Below, in pieces: positions 33,539 to 39,374 of a DNA stretch of 39,374 nucleotides. Position 1 is the first letter of the stretch. Every line of letters begins with the position of its first letter. The position numbers were made by a program, and so were the translations under genes. The DNA lies in contig JAFWUI010000047.1 of the NCBI GenBank assembly GCA_017524145.1, positions 1 to 39,374 of the forward strand. Reading direction: 5' to 3'. The stretch comes from Oxalobacter sp. (GTDB lineage: Bacteria; Pseudomonadota; Gammaproteobacteria; Burkholderiales; Burkholderiaceae_D). Under the pieces are notes generated by a model. The model saw only the letters and a program-made list of their open reading frames with translations. It ran no database searches and was not told where the DNA came from.

Positions 33539-35884
33539 TTATCGGTCAATTTTCCGCTTCAACGCGGATTCAAGCTGTTCCAGTGCTTTGACCAAGGTTG
33601 CAGCAGGGCAGGCAATGTTGATGCGTTCAAAGTTTTTTCCATCTGATCCGAAAATTTCACCATGATCAAGCCAAAGCCGTGCCTCATTGATGATGAAGTC
33701 ATCCAGGTCTTTGCCTGAAAGCCCTGTTCCAGAAAAATCCAGCCAGATAAGGTAAGTGCCTTCAGGTTCAATCAATTTCACCCCAGGCAACCGTTCTGCC
33801 GTAAATTTCCGGAGGATATCCAGATTGACGGTCAGGTATGCCAGCAGGGCATCGAGCCATGCTTCTCCGCCTTCATATGCCGCTTGGGTGGCAACAAGTC
33901 CCATAGTGTTCATCTGGTCATAACCGGTTGCATTGAGTGATTGCTGGAACTTGGTGCGGATGTTTTTGTTGGGGATGAAGATGTTCGAAACCTGCAGCCC
34001 TGCAATATTGAAAGTCTTGCTGGGAGAGGTGCAGATGATTGCATGGTATTGGTATGCATCCCCCAGTGTGCCATAAGGTGTATAGGTATATCCCGGAAAG
34101 GCGAAATCTGCATGGATTTCATCAGAAATCACCAGAACATGGTGTTTCAGGCAGATGTCTGCCATCGCTGTCAGCTCATCCCGCGTCCAGAGGCGGCCGA
34201 CTGGGTTATGGGGATTGCAGAGGATGAACAGTTTGACATTGTTTTCAATGATTTTCTGTTCGAAGTCCTTCAGGTCAACTCCATAATGTCCGTCCTTGAG
34301 GACCAGGGGGTTATTGACAAGCTTCCGGTTGTTGTCCTTGATAGCCAGGGAAAAGGGATAATAGACTGGTTGCTGGATCAAGATGGCATCCTTGGGTTCT
34401 GTCAGAGCGCGGATAGCCGTACAGATGGCATAGACTACACCAGGGGTTTTGACCAGCCATTCCGCTTTGGGACTCCAGTGATGCCGTCGAGCAAACCAGC
34501 TTTGCACAGCATCAAAATAACCTGATTTCGGTTCAGTATAGCCATAGATGCCGTGCGTAACAGCTTCCTGCAAGGCGGCTGTTACAGAAGGCGGTACCTT
34601 GAAATCCATGTCTGCCACCCATAAAGGCAGGACATCGGCAGGCTTGCCACGTTGGATGGCATAGTCATATTTCAGGGAACCGGTTCCTTTCCGGTCAATG
34701 AGGGTATTGAATCCGAATTCATCCTTTTCAGGGATTTCATCACCCATTGCCTGGGCAAGGTCGGCAATCAGGTCATCAGCATTTTCCAGACCGACAGACA
34801 ACCGCAGCAGGCGGTTGGTGATGCCACGCGCTACCCGTTCTGCTTCAGGGATTGCGCCATGTGTCTGGGTGGTCGGATAGGTGATAAGGGATTCTGTTCC
34901 TCCCAGGCTTTCTGCAAACTGGATCAGCCTGACGCTTTCCAGGATTTGTTTGACGAGATTTTCACCGCCTGCTTCTTCAGCCAGTTCAAAGGAAATCATG
35001 CCACCAAAGCCCTTGGATTGCTTGAGGGTAGTCTGGTACCCAGGATGGTTTTTCAGGCCAGGATAAAAGACTTTTGAGATTTTTGGATTTGTTTCCAACC
35101 AACGGGCGATTTTCAGGGCGGTCTCTTCTTGCCGCCTGACACGGATGGGCAGTGTCTGGATACCCCGCAAGACCAGCCAGCTGTCAAAGGCACCCAATGA
35201 GGCACCGACAGCATTCTGGATATAGTGTAACCGTTCCGACAGTACTTCTGAATCGCAGACCAAAATACCGGCAAGGGTATCATTATGTCCTGCCAGATAT
35301 TTGGTTGCACTGTGCAGGACAATATTCGCTCCCAGTTTGATGGGCTGCTGGTTGACAGGACTCAGGAAAGTATTGTCAACCAGCAGGAGAAGGTTATGCC
35401 GTTTGGTGATTGATGCAATTGCAGCAATATCATTGACGTGCATCAGGGGATTCGTCGGTGTTTCAATGAAAACCGCCTTGGTTTCCGGTCTGATGGCTGC
35501 TTCAATATTGGCAGGGGCGGAGGCATCGACCCAATCAAAGGTCAGCCCGTTTTTCATTGAGAAATTCTGAAAGAGACGCCATGTCCCCCCATACAGGTCA
35601 TCTGAGGAGATGATATGGTCCCCAGGCTGGAAGAGTTCCATCATCGCGGATGCCGCTGCCAGCCCGGAAGAGAAGGCATAGGCAGCCACACCGCCTTCCA
35701 GCCTTGCCATCGTTTCCTGCAGGACACCCCGGGTCGGGTTCATGCCTCGGCTGTAGTCAAAACCGGTGCTTTTGCCAAGTCCAGGATGGGCGTAAGTGGC
35801 AGTCTGGTAAATCGGGGTGGAAATGGCACCGCTGGAATCAGTGCCGACTTTTCCACCATGAATACAGAGGGATTCGATATCCAT
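33539..35884 (-). CDS. Fused cystathionine gamma-synthase/lyase-type and PatB/MalY-type enzyme
   Basis: This single 781-residue reading frame joins two PLP enzymes. Residues 1 to about 383 are a Cys/Met-metabolism enzyme (MetB/MccB family): GFDYSRGMNPTRGVLQE, AFSSGLAA, and the PLP lysine K195 in HSATKYLAGH. Residues from about 392 are a PatB/MalY-type C-S beta-lyase: FNTLIDRKGTGSLKYD, LPLWVADMDFKVP, CNPHNPVGR, SDEIHADF and PLP lysine K623 in TSPSKTFNIAGL. Both lysines are present and almost no linker separates the halves. Successive steps fit well: cystathionine formed by the first half would be split to homocysteine by the second. Gamma-lyase action of the first half cannot be excluded. The gene lies 42 bp after cysK on the same strand. 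Confidence 0.88.
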   Translation of the reverse strand: MDIESLCIHGGKVGTDSSGAISTPIYQTATYAHPGLGKSTGFDYSRGMNPTRGVLQETMARLEGGVAAYAFSSGLAAASAMMELFQPGDHIISSDDLYGGTWRLFQNFSMKNGLTFDWVDASAPANIEAAIRPETKAVFIETPTNPLMHVNDIAAIASITKRHNLLLLVDNTFLSPVNQQPIKLGANIVLHSATKYLAGHNDTLAGILVCDSEVLSERLHYIQNAVGASLGAFDSWLVLRGIQTLPIRVRRQEETALKIARWLETNPKISKVFYPGLKNHPGYQTTLKQSKGFGGMISFELAEEAGGENLVKQILESVRLIQFAESLGGTESLITYPTTQTHGAIPEAERVARGITNRLLRLSVGLENADDLIADLAQAMGDEIPEKDEFGFNTLIDRKGTGSLKYDYAIQRGKPADVLPLWVADMDFKVPPSVTAALQEAVTHGIYGYTEPKSGYFDAVQSWFARRHHWSPKAEWLVKTPGVVYAICTAIRALTEPKDAILIQQPVYYPFSLAIKDNNRKLVNNPLVLKDGHYGVDLKDFEQKIIENNVKLFILCNPHNPVGRLWTRDELTAMADICLKHHVLVISDEIHADFAFPGYTYTPYGTLGDAYQYHAIICTSPSKTFNIAGLQVSNIFIPNKNIRTKFQQSLNATGYDQMNTMGLVATQAAYEGGEAWLDALLAYLTVNLDILRKFTAERLPGVKLIEPEGTYLIWLDFSGTGLSGKDLDDFIINEARLWLDHGEIFGSDGKNFERINIACPAATLVKALEQLESALKRKIDR

Positions 35885-35926
35885 GAAACATTTCTTTCAG
35901 AAATCAAAAACGCAATCTTATCTTAA

Positions 35927-36865
35927 TCAATCAGCCGGGAACAGGGCAGTTGACAGATACCGTTCACCATTGTCAGGCAGTAATGCGACAATGACTTTGC
36001 CTTTGTTTTCAGGACGTTTTGCCAGCTGGGTTGCTGCCCACAGGGAGGCACCTGAGGAAATACCGACCAGGACACCTTGGGTATGTGCCAGTGCCTGTGC
36101 GGTTTCAAAAGCAGCTTCATTTGGAACCGGGATGATTTCATCGTAAATCTTGGTGTCCAGGACAGCTGGGACAAAGCCTGCTCCGATACCTTGGATTTTG
36201 TGGGGGCCGGATTTGCCGCCAGACAGGACAGGGGAGGTGGCTGGTTCAACGGCAACCACCTTGATGTTCGGGTTCTGTTCTTTCAGGTAGGAACCTGTGC
36301 CGGTCAGAGTGCCACCGGTGCCGACACCAGCCACGAAGATATCGACTTTGCCATCAGTATCTTTCCAGATTTCTGGACCGGTTGTCTTTTTATGGATGGC
36401 TGGATTTGCCGGATTGTCGAACTGCAGCGGGATGAAGCTGTCAGGAATGGTCTGTGCCAGTTCCTGCGCTTTGGCAATTGCACCTTTCATGCCTTTGGCA
36501 CCTTCGGTCAACACCAGTTCTGCACCATAGCCCTTGATCAGTTTGCGGCGTTCAATACTCATGGTTTCCGGCATTGTAATGATGATGCGGTAACCGCGTG
36601 CAGCAGCAACAGCAGCCAGACCAACACCTGTATTGCCAGAAGTCGGTTCAATGATGGTGGATTTACCAGGGACAAGTCTGCCTTCAGCTTCCGCTGCATC
36701 AATCATTGCTTTGGCGATACGGTCCTTGACACTGCCTGCTGGATTGAAATATTCCAGTTTTGCCAGGATAGTGGCTTCAAGGTTATTGTTTGCAGCATAG
36801 CGGGAAATTTCCAGCAGAGGGGTATTGCCGATCAGGTCTGTTGCATTTTTTGCGATGTTTGCCAT
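35927..36865 (-). CDS. cysK: Cysteine synthase (O-acetylserine sulfhydrylase)
   Basis: This PLP enzyme makes cysteine from O-acetylserine and sulphide in the cytoplasm. The 312-residue product shows [10 protein letters not shown], the PLP lysine in [11 protein letters not shown] (about residue 47), the substrate loop [12 protein letters not shown], the phosphate loop [11 protein letters not shown], and GISSGAS near the end. The length is typical for CysK. A related beta-synthase activity with homocysteine cannot be excluded from sequence alone. AAGGAG lies 8 bases before the ATG. The PLP-fusion gene follows 42 bp downstream and should share its transcript; the Rrf2 regulator gene lies 136 bp upstream on the same strand. 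Confidence 0.95.
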   Translation of the reverse strand: MANIAKNATDLIGNTPLLEISRYAANNNLEATILAKLEYFNPAGSVKDRIAKAMIDAAEAEGRLVPGKSTIIEPTSGNTGVGLAAVAAARGYRIIITMPETMSIERRKLIKGYGAELVLTEGAKGMKGAIAKAQELAQTIPDSFIPLQFDNPANPAIHKKTTGPEIWKDTDGKVDIFVAGVGTGGTLTGTGSYLKEQNPNIKVVAVEPATSPVLSGGKSGPHKIQGIGAGFVPAVLDTKIYDEIIPVPNEAAFETAQALAHTQGVLVGISSGASLWAATQLAKRPENKGKVIVALLPDNGERYLSTALFPAD

Positions 36866-37001
36866 TTTTAGCTCCTTGTTTAAATGTTTTAAAAATCATT
36901 GAATTGTCAGTTGAAAACAGTCGATAAGATAAAGATTCTGAAAAAAGGATCCATTGCCTGCAAGGTATACATGGGTCAGTATGTTTGCTTATGGCTGACA
37001 G

Positions 37002-37436
37002 TCAGATGACATAGCAGCCACCATTGTCTTCACCCTGTTCAAGGAGGTCCTCCAGTGTTGTCCCCTCCAGGTAATCTGTGATGACCTTTGTCAATCCTTC
37101 CCAGAAGTGCACGGTCGGGCAGGTTTCATAGCGTTCACAGGTATTGGGTGATGATTCCAGGCAGGCAACACAGGTGAAGTTTCCCTCAATCGGGCGGAGG
37201 ATATCACCAATGGTGTACTCATGTGGTGCACGCGCTAGACGGTAACCGCCTTGAGATCCCCGGATACTTTGGATCAAACCCGCTTTACCCAAGGCTGATG
37301 CAATCTGTTCCAGATATTTCAAAGAAACATCCTGGCGGATGGAAACATCTTTCAAGGAGAGATACCGGTCTTTGCCATTCTTTGCCAGGTCAATCATGAA
37401 TCGGAGGGCATAACGCCCTTTAGTTGAGATTTTCAT
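37002..37436 (-). CDS. Rrf2-family regulator with IscR-like cysteines
   Basis: This is a 144-residue winged-helix repressor of the Rrf2 family, the group of IscR, NsrR and CymR. The N-terminal MKISTKGRYALRFMIDLA and the SLKYLEQIASAL recognition helix with IRGSQGGYRLAR wing are family hallmarks. Cysteines C89, C92, C100 and C106 plus H110 in the sensor region resemble the Fe-S ligands of IscR-type members, though C92 to C100 is two residues longer than in E. coli IscR. C141 is extra. ATG at 37436 has AAGGA close upstream, and a TATAAT box lies about 50 bp ahead. Its place just before cysK suggests control of cysteine metabolism (a CymR-like role) in response to Fe-S status or thiols. This is an inference. 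Confidence 0.88.
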   Translation of the reverse strand: MKISTKGRYALRFMIDLAKNGKDRYLSLKDVSIRQDVSLKYLEQIASALGKAGLIQSIRGSQGGYRLARAPHEYTIGDILRPIEGNFTCVACLESSPNTCERYETCPTVHFWEGLTKVITDYLEGTTLEDLLEQGEDNGGCYVI

Positions 37437-37485
37437 GTGCCAGTTCCTTAGCAGTCTGTATAGTTTGATAGAAGGATTGGAGATG

Positions 37486-37580
37486 ATTATAGCAATTCCT
37501 ACCGGAAAAATAGGCTTTATTTCCTATAAATGCGCTAGGAATACAAAAAGTGTTGCTTTTATCTCATATCCTAGGGAATT
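37486..37580 (-). promoter_or_regulatory. Promoter of the Rrf2 gene with repeated half-sites
   Basis: Read on the minus strand, a perfect -10 box TATAAT lies at 37486-37491, with a weak -35 region. Four TTCCTA/TAGGAA-type half-sites surround it: AATTCCTA (37494-37501), TTTCCTA (37520-37526), CTAGGAAT (37535-37542) and CCTAGGGAATT (37570-37580). The first lies between -10 and -35, a classical repressor position. This suggests autoregulation. Confidence 0.5.
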
Positions 37581-37601
37581 TTAGGGTAATGGATTGCCGT
37601 C

Positions 37602-37634
37602 AGAAACTGCCTGATGAAGATGCTGGCAGTTTCT
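37602..37634 (-). terminator. Hairpin after the Sel1-repeat gene
   Basis: AGAAACTGCC (37602-37611) and GGCAGTTTCT (37625-37634) form a perfect 10-bp stem with a 13-base loop, starting 29 bp after the Sel1-gene stop codon on the minus strand. There is no U-tract on that strand. Confidence 0.45.
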
Positions 37635-37663
37635 TAAGGTCTTTCAAGTGAGGGCTGTATCCA

Positions 37664-39040
37664 TCATTTGTTGATGGTTGGTAAAGGTTCGACAACGGCA
37701 TATTGGTTGCGTTTACGTTCAGTTTCCAAGGCTTTCTTCTGCCAGCTGTCTGCCAGCTGGATATTTCGCCGTTGTCCCAATTTCCCATCACGGTAAACAT
37801 CAGCAAGGTATTCCATCGCAGCGGTATTGCCGTTTTCCGCACTTTTCTTCAACCATTGCAGTGCCTGTGCGCCAGATGCATTGATGCCACTTTTTGCAAG
37901 TGCTTCAGGTTGCTGGATATAAAGGATTGCCAGGTTGTATTGAGCGGAAATATTGCCTTTCTGCGCTGCAGTCAGGAAATAACGGGCAGCTTTTGATGGA
38001 TCCATCTCAACCCCCATGCCGTCCAGGTAAGCCATACCCAGGCTGTTGCTTGCTTTGATGGAACCATTCTCTGATGCGACCTTGAACCATTTGACAGCCA
38101 TGCTGTAATCCTGTGAGACACCATGTCCTGTCTGATAAAGTTGTCCCAGGTTGTACATTGCTTGTACGTTGCCTTGTGCAGCAGCGGCTTCGTACCATTT
38201 TTTGGCGGTTACGTAATCTTGGATGACACCGTTGCCATGGTCATAGAGAAACCCTAGATTGTTCTGGGCGGGGGAGTAGCCTTGTTCAGCAGCCTTGGTA
38301 TACCAGCTTGCGGCACGGGCTTCATCCCGTTGGACGCCTTCACCCATTTCATAAAGCTGTGCAAGGGCAGCCTGTGCCGGTGCAAAACCTTGGTCTGCAG
38401 CCCGATAGAACCATTTTGCGGCTTCTGCCATATCCTGTTTGCCATGTTTTCCTTCACTGTACCGTTGTCCCATAACCAGCTGGGCTTTGGCACTGCCGTT
38501 TTCCGCTGCCTTACGGTACCAGTTGTTGGCTTGAGATGGGTTTGTGGCAATGCCAAGTCCTTTTTCATAACAATAGCCGAGTTTATATTGGGCATTGGGA
38601 ATCCCTGCGTTGGCAGCACGGTGATACCATGAAAAGGCTTCTTTGGCATTCTTGCCGGTACCAAGTCCTTTTTCATAGTAGTAACCGGTATAAAGCTGTG
38701 CGTAGGCATGGTTCTGCTTTGCCGCCTTCAGGTACCAGTCAAAAGCTTTCTGCTGGTCAACGGTGACACCCAGCCCCATACTGTACATATTACCCAGAGC
38801 CATCTGGGCATTGGAGTCCTGTTTTTCGGCATCAGCTGTCAGATAGGGCAATGCTTCTGCATATTGCTTTTTCTTATACAGTCCAATCCCGATACTGTCG
38901 GTCTGAGTCTTTTTCTGAGTGGTTTGCGGTGTTGCATCCAGCTTATCTTCGGCTTCTGCAGCATGGGCACACAACGGAACTGATAGGAACATCAGTCCTG
39001 CCATGGCATATGTCAGCAATGAACGGTTAAAGGATTCCAT
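37664..39040 (-). CDS. Secreted Sel1-repeat protein
   Basis: This 458-residue protein has a signal peptide (residues 1 to about 27, cleavage after AHA) followed by about ten Sel1-like (SLR) repeats of roughly 36 residues. They show the pattern A-x-A-Q-x-x-L-G-x-x-Y-x-x-G-x-G-V and W-(Y/F)-x-x-A-A; for example VMGQRYSEGKHG, NNLGFLYDHGNGV, YNLGQLYQTGHGV and NSLGMAYLDGMGV. Such solenoids mediate protein-protein contacts, often in the periplasm or with host proteins. ATG at 39040 is chosen because it starts the signal peptide; an in-frame ATG at 39055 adds five residues and cannot be excluded. No enzyme motif is visible. It stands alone between two hairpin regions. Confidence 0.85.
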   Translation of the reverse strand: MESFNRSLLTYAMAGLMFLSVPLCAHAAEAEDKLDATPQTTQKKTQTDSIGIGLYKKKQYAEALPYLTADAEKQDSNAQMALGNMYSMGLGVTVDQQKAFDWYLKAAKQNHAYAQLYTGYYYEKGLGTGKNAKEAFSWYHRAANAGIPNAQYKLGYCYEKGLGIATNPSQANNWYRKAAENGSAKAQLVMGQRYSEGKHGKQDMAEAAKWFYRAADQGFAPAQAALAQLYEMGEGVQRDEARAASWYTKAAEQGYSPAQNNLGFLYDHGNGVIQDYVTAKKWYEAAAAQGNVQAMYNLGQLYQTGHGVSQDYSMAVKWFKVASENGSIKASNSLGMAYLDGMGVEMDPSKAARYFLTAAQKGNISAQYNLAILYIQQPEALAKSGINASGAQALQWLKKSAENGNTAAMEYLADVYRDGKLGQRRNIQLADSWQKKALETERKRNQYAVVEPLPTINK

Positions 39041-39102
39041 AAGGCAATCAAGCATCAGGTGGTCCCAATGCCTCTATCATATCAGGCAATCCTCCAGCCG
39101 TT

Positions 39103-39137
39103 CATAAAACTTGTTTATGCCATGGAATCAGTCCATG
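39103..39137. repeat. Two tandem small hairpins
   Basis: CATAAA/TTTATG (39103-39108, 39114-39119) and CATGGA/TCCATG (39121-39126, 39132-39137) are two perfect 6-bp inverted repeats, each with a 5-base loop and one base apart. They lie directly after the stop codon of the partial minus-strand gene and before the Sel1 gene. They could be an RNA 3' structure or an operator pair. Confidence 0.4.
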
Positions 39138-39139
39138 CC

Positions 39140-39374
39140 TCAGTTTTCCGGACGTGGGTCTTCAATGGAAAGGCGGTACTGGTATTTCAGTTCAGGGGTT
39201 GGAGCCGGGACTTCCGTCAGGGCACGTGGGTCAAGGCGGACCTTGTACAGCGGTTTCAGGTTTTCTGCCGTGGAATCTTCCGCCCATTCAAAGACAGCAT
39301 AAGGGATTTTCCCCTGGTAGAACATGTCAACCGTGTAGATGCCCTTGAATTCACCATAACGGGTGATCATGGCA
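39140..39374 (-). CDS. C-terminal end of an unidentified gene (runs off the window)
   Basis: A minus-strand frame is open from the right edge to a TGA at 39140-39142, giving at least 76 residues; the 5' end is outside the window. The visible part is soluble and mixed in charge (EFKGIYTVDMFYQG, then AVFEWAEDSTAENLKPLYK) and ends with Pro-rich PAPTPELKYQY and EDPRPEN. I do not recognise a family. A Met at 39370 is present, but the frame continues beyond it, so it need not be the start. Coding is supported by the open frame to the edge and by the compositional bias. Confidence 0.6.
   Translation of the reverse strand, partial: AMITRYGEFKGIYTVDMFYQGKIPYAVFEWAEDSTAENLKPLYKVRLDPRALTEVPAPTPELKYQYRLSIEDPRPEN

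Noticed and set aside
36077-36871. 264-codon plus-strand frame opposite cysK
   Set aside because: It is antisense over nearly the whole of cysK; the Phe/Cys-rich translation looks like a shadow, not a protein.
37664-39040. Tandem DNA repeats in the Sel1 gene
   Set aside because: The repeats are visible at protein level, but the DNA units have diverged, so this is ordinary solenoid structure and not a repeat array or CRISPR.

Overview
The window looks like chromosomal DNA from a Gram-negative betaproteobacterium of roughly balanced base composition. The pointers are a Burkholderiales-type trimeric porin ending in Phe, TolC and HlyD envelope components, a recC-recB-recD cluster and the proteobacterial UbiU/UbiV/UbiT set. 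An Oxalobacteraceae-like gut or anaerobic host would fit, but this is inference from gene content only. I see no tRNA, rRNA, CRISPR array, transposase, integrase or phage structural gene.

Layout, left to right. (1) 1-395: no convincing gene; a strong rho-independent terminator closes a transcript entering from the left. (2) 396-4851: a porin, a copper P-type ATPase whose C-terminus carries an in-frame CopZ-like domain with its own internal start site, and a divergent HxlR regulator with a Cys-rich tail. (3) 4863-8245: a YoaA/DinG-type iron-sulphur helicase, then a convergent MATE exporter. (4) 8503-18062: a small unknown protein followed by recC-recB-recD, tightly packed. (5) 18124-22405: an APC amino-acid transporter with a membrane-anchored methyltransferase, a divergent aldo/keto reductase, and an exported metallo-beta-lactamase-fold hydrolase. 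(6) 22445-28701, minus strand: a complete exporter cluster tolC - yhiI-like - rbbA-like - yhhJ-like. (7) 28981-31432: ubiU-ubiV-ubiT for oxygen-independent ubiquinone synthesis, with all eight predicted Fe-S ligand cysteines of UbiU and UbiV present at the expected spacing. (8) 31495-33475: an AAA ATPase plus RloB-family gene pair, a candidate defence module. (9) 33539-37436, minus strand: an Rrf2 regulator, cysK, and a 781-residue fusion of a cystathionine gamma-synthase/lyase-type enzyme to a PatB/MalY-type C-S lyase. (10) 37664 to the right edge: a secreted Sel1-repeat protein and the end of an unidentified gene.

How the parts work together. The copper block pairs a pump and a chaperone, made from one reading frame, with a thiol-rich regulator. 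The cysK/fusion block could carry sulphide to cysteine and on to homocysteine, with the last two steps in one polypeptide. UbiUVT suggests life with little or no oxygen. YoaA and RecBCD are DNA-repair functions, although RecBCD also degrades phage DNA, and the RloB-type pair may add a second defence layer.

The most unusual items are the copA-copZ fusion with an internal ribosome-binding site, the double PLP-enzyme fusion, the Cys-tailed HxlR regulator, the RloA/RloB-like pair (with a 21-bp near-perfect repeat shared with ubiT), and the frequent use of gene-end hairpins that lack a U-tract.
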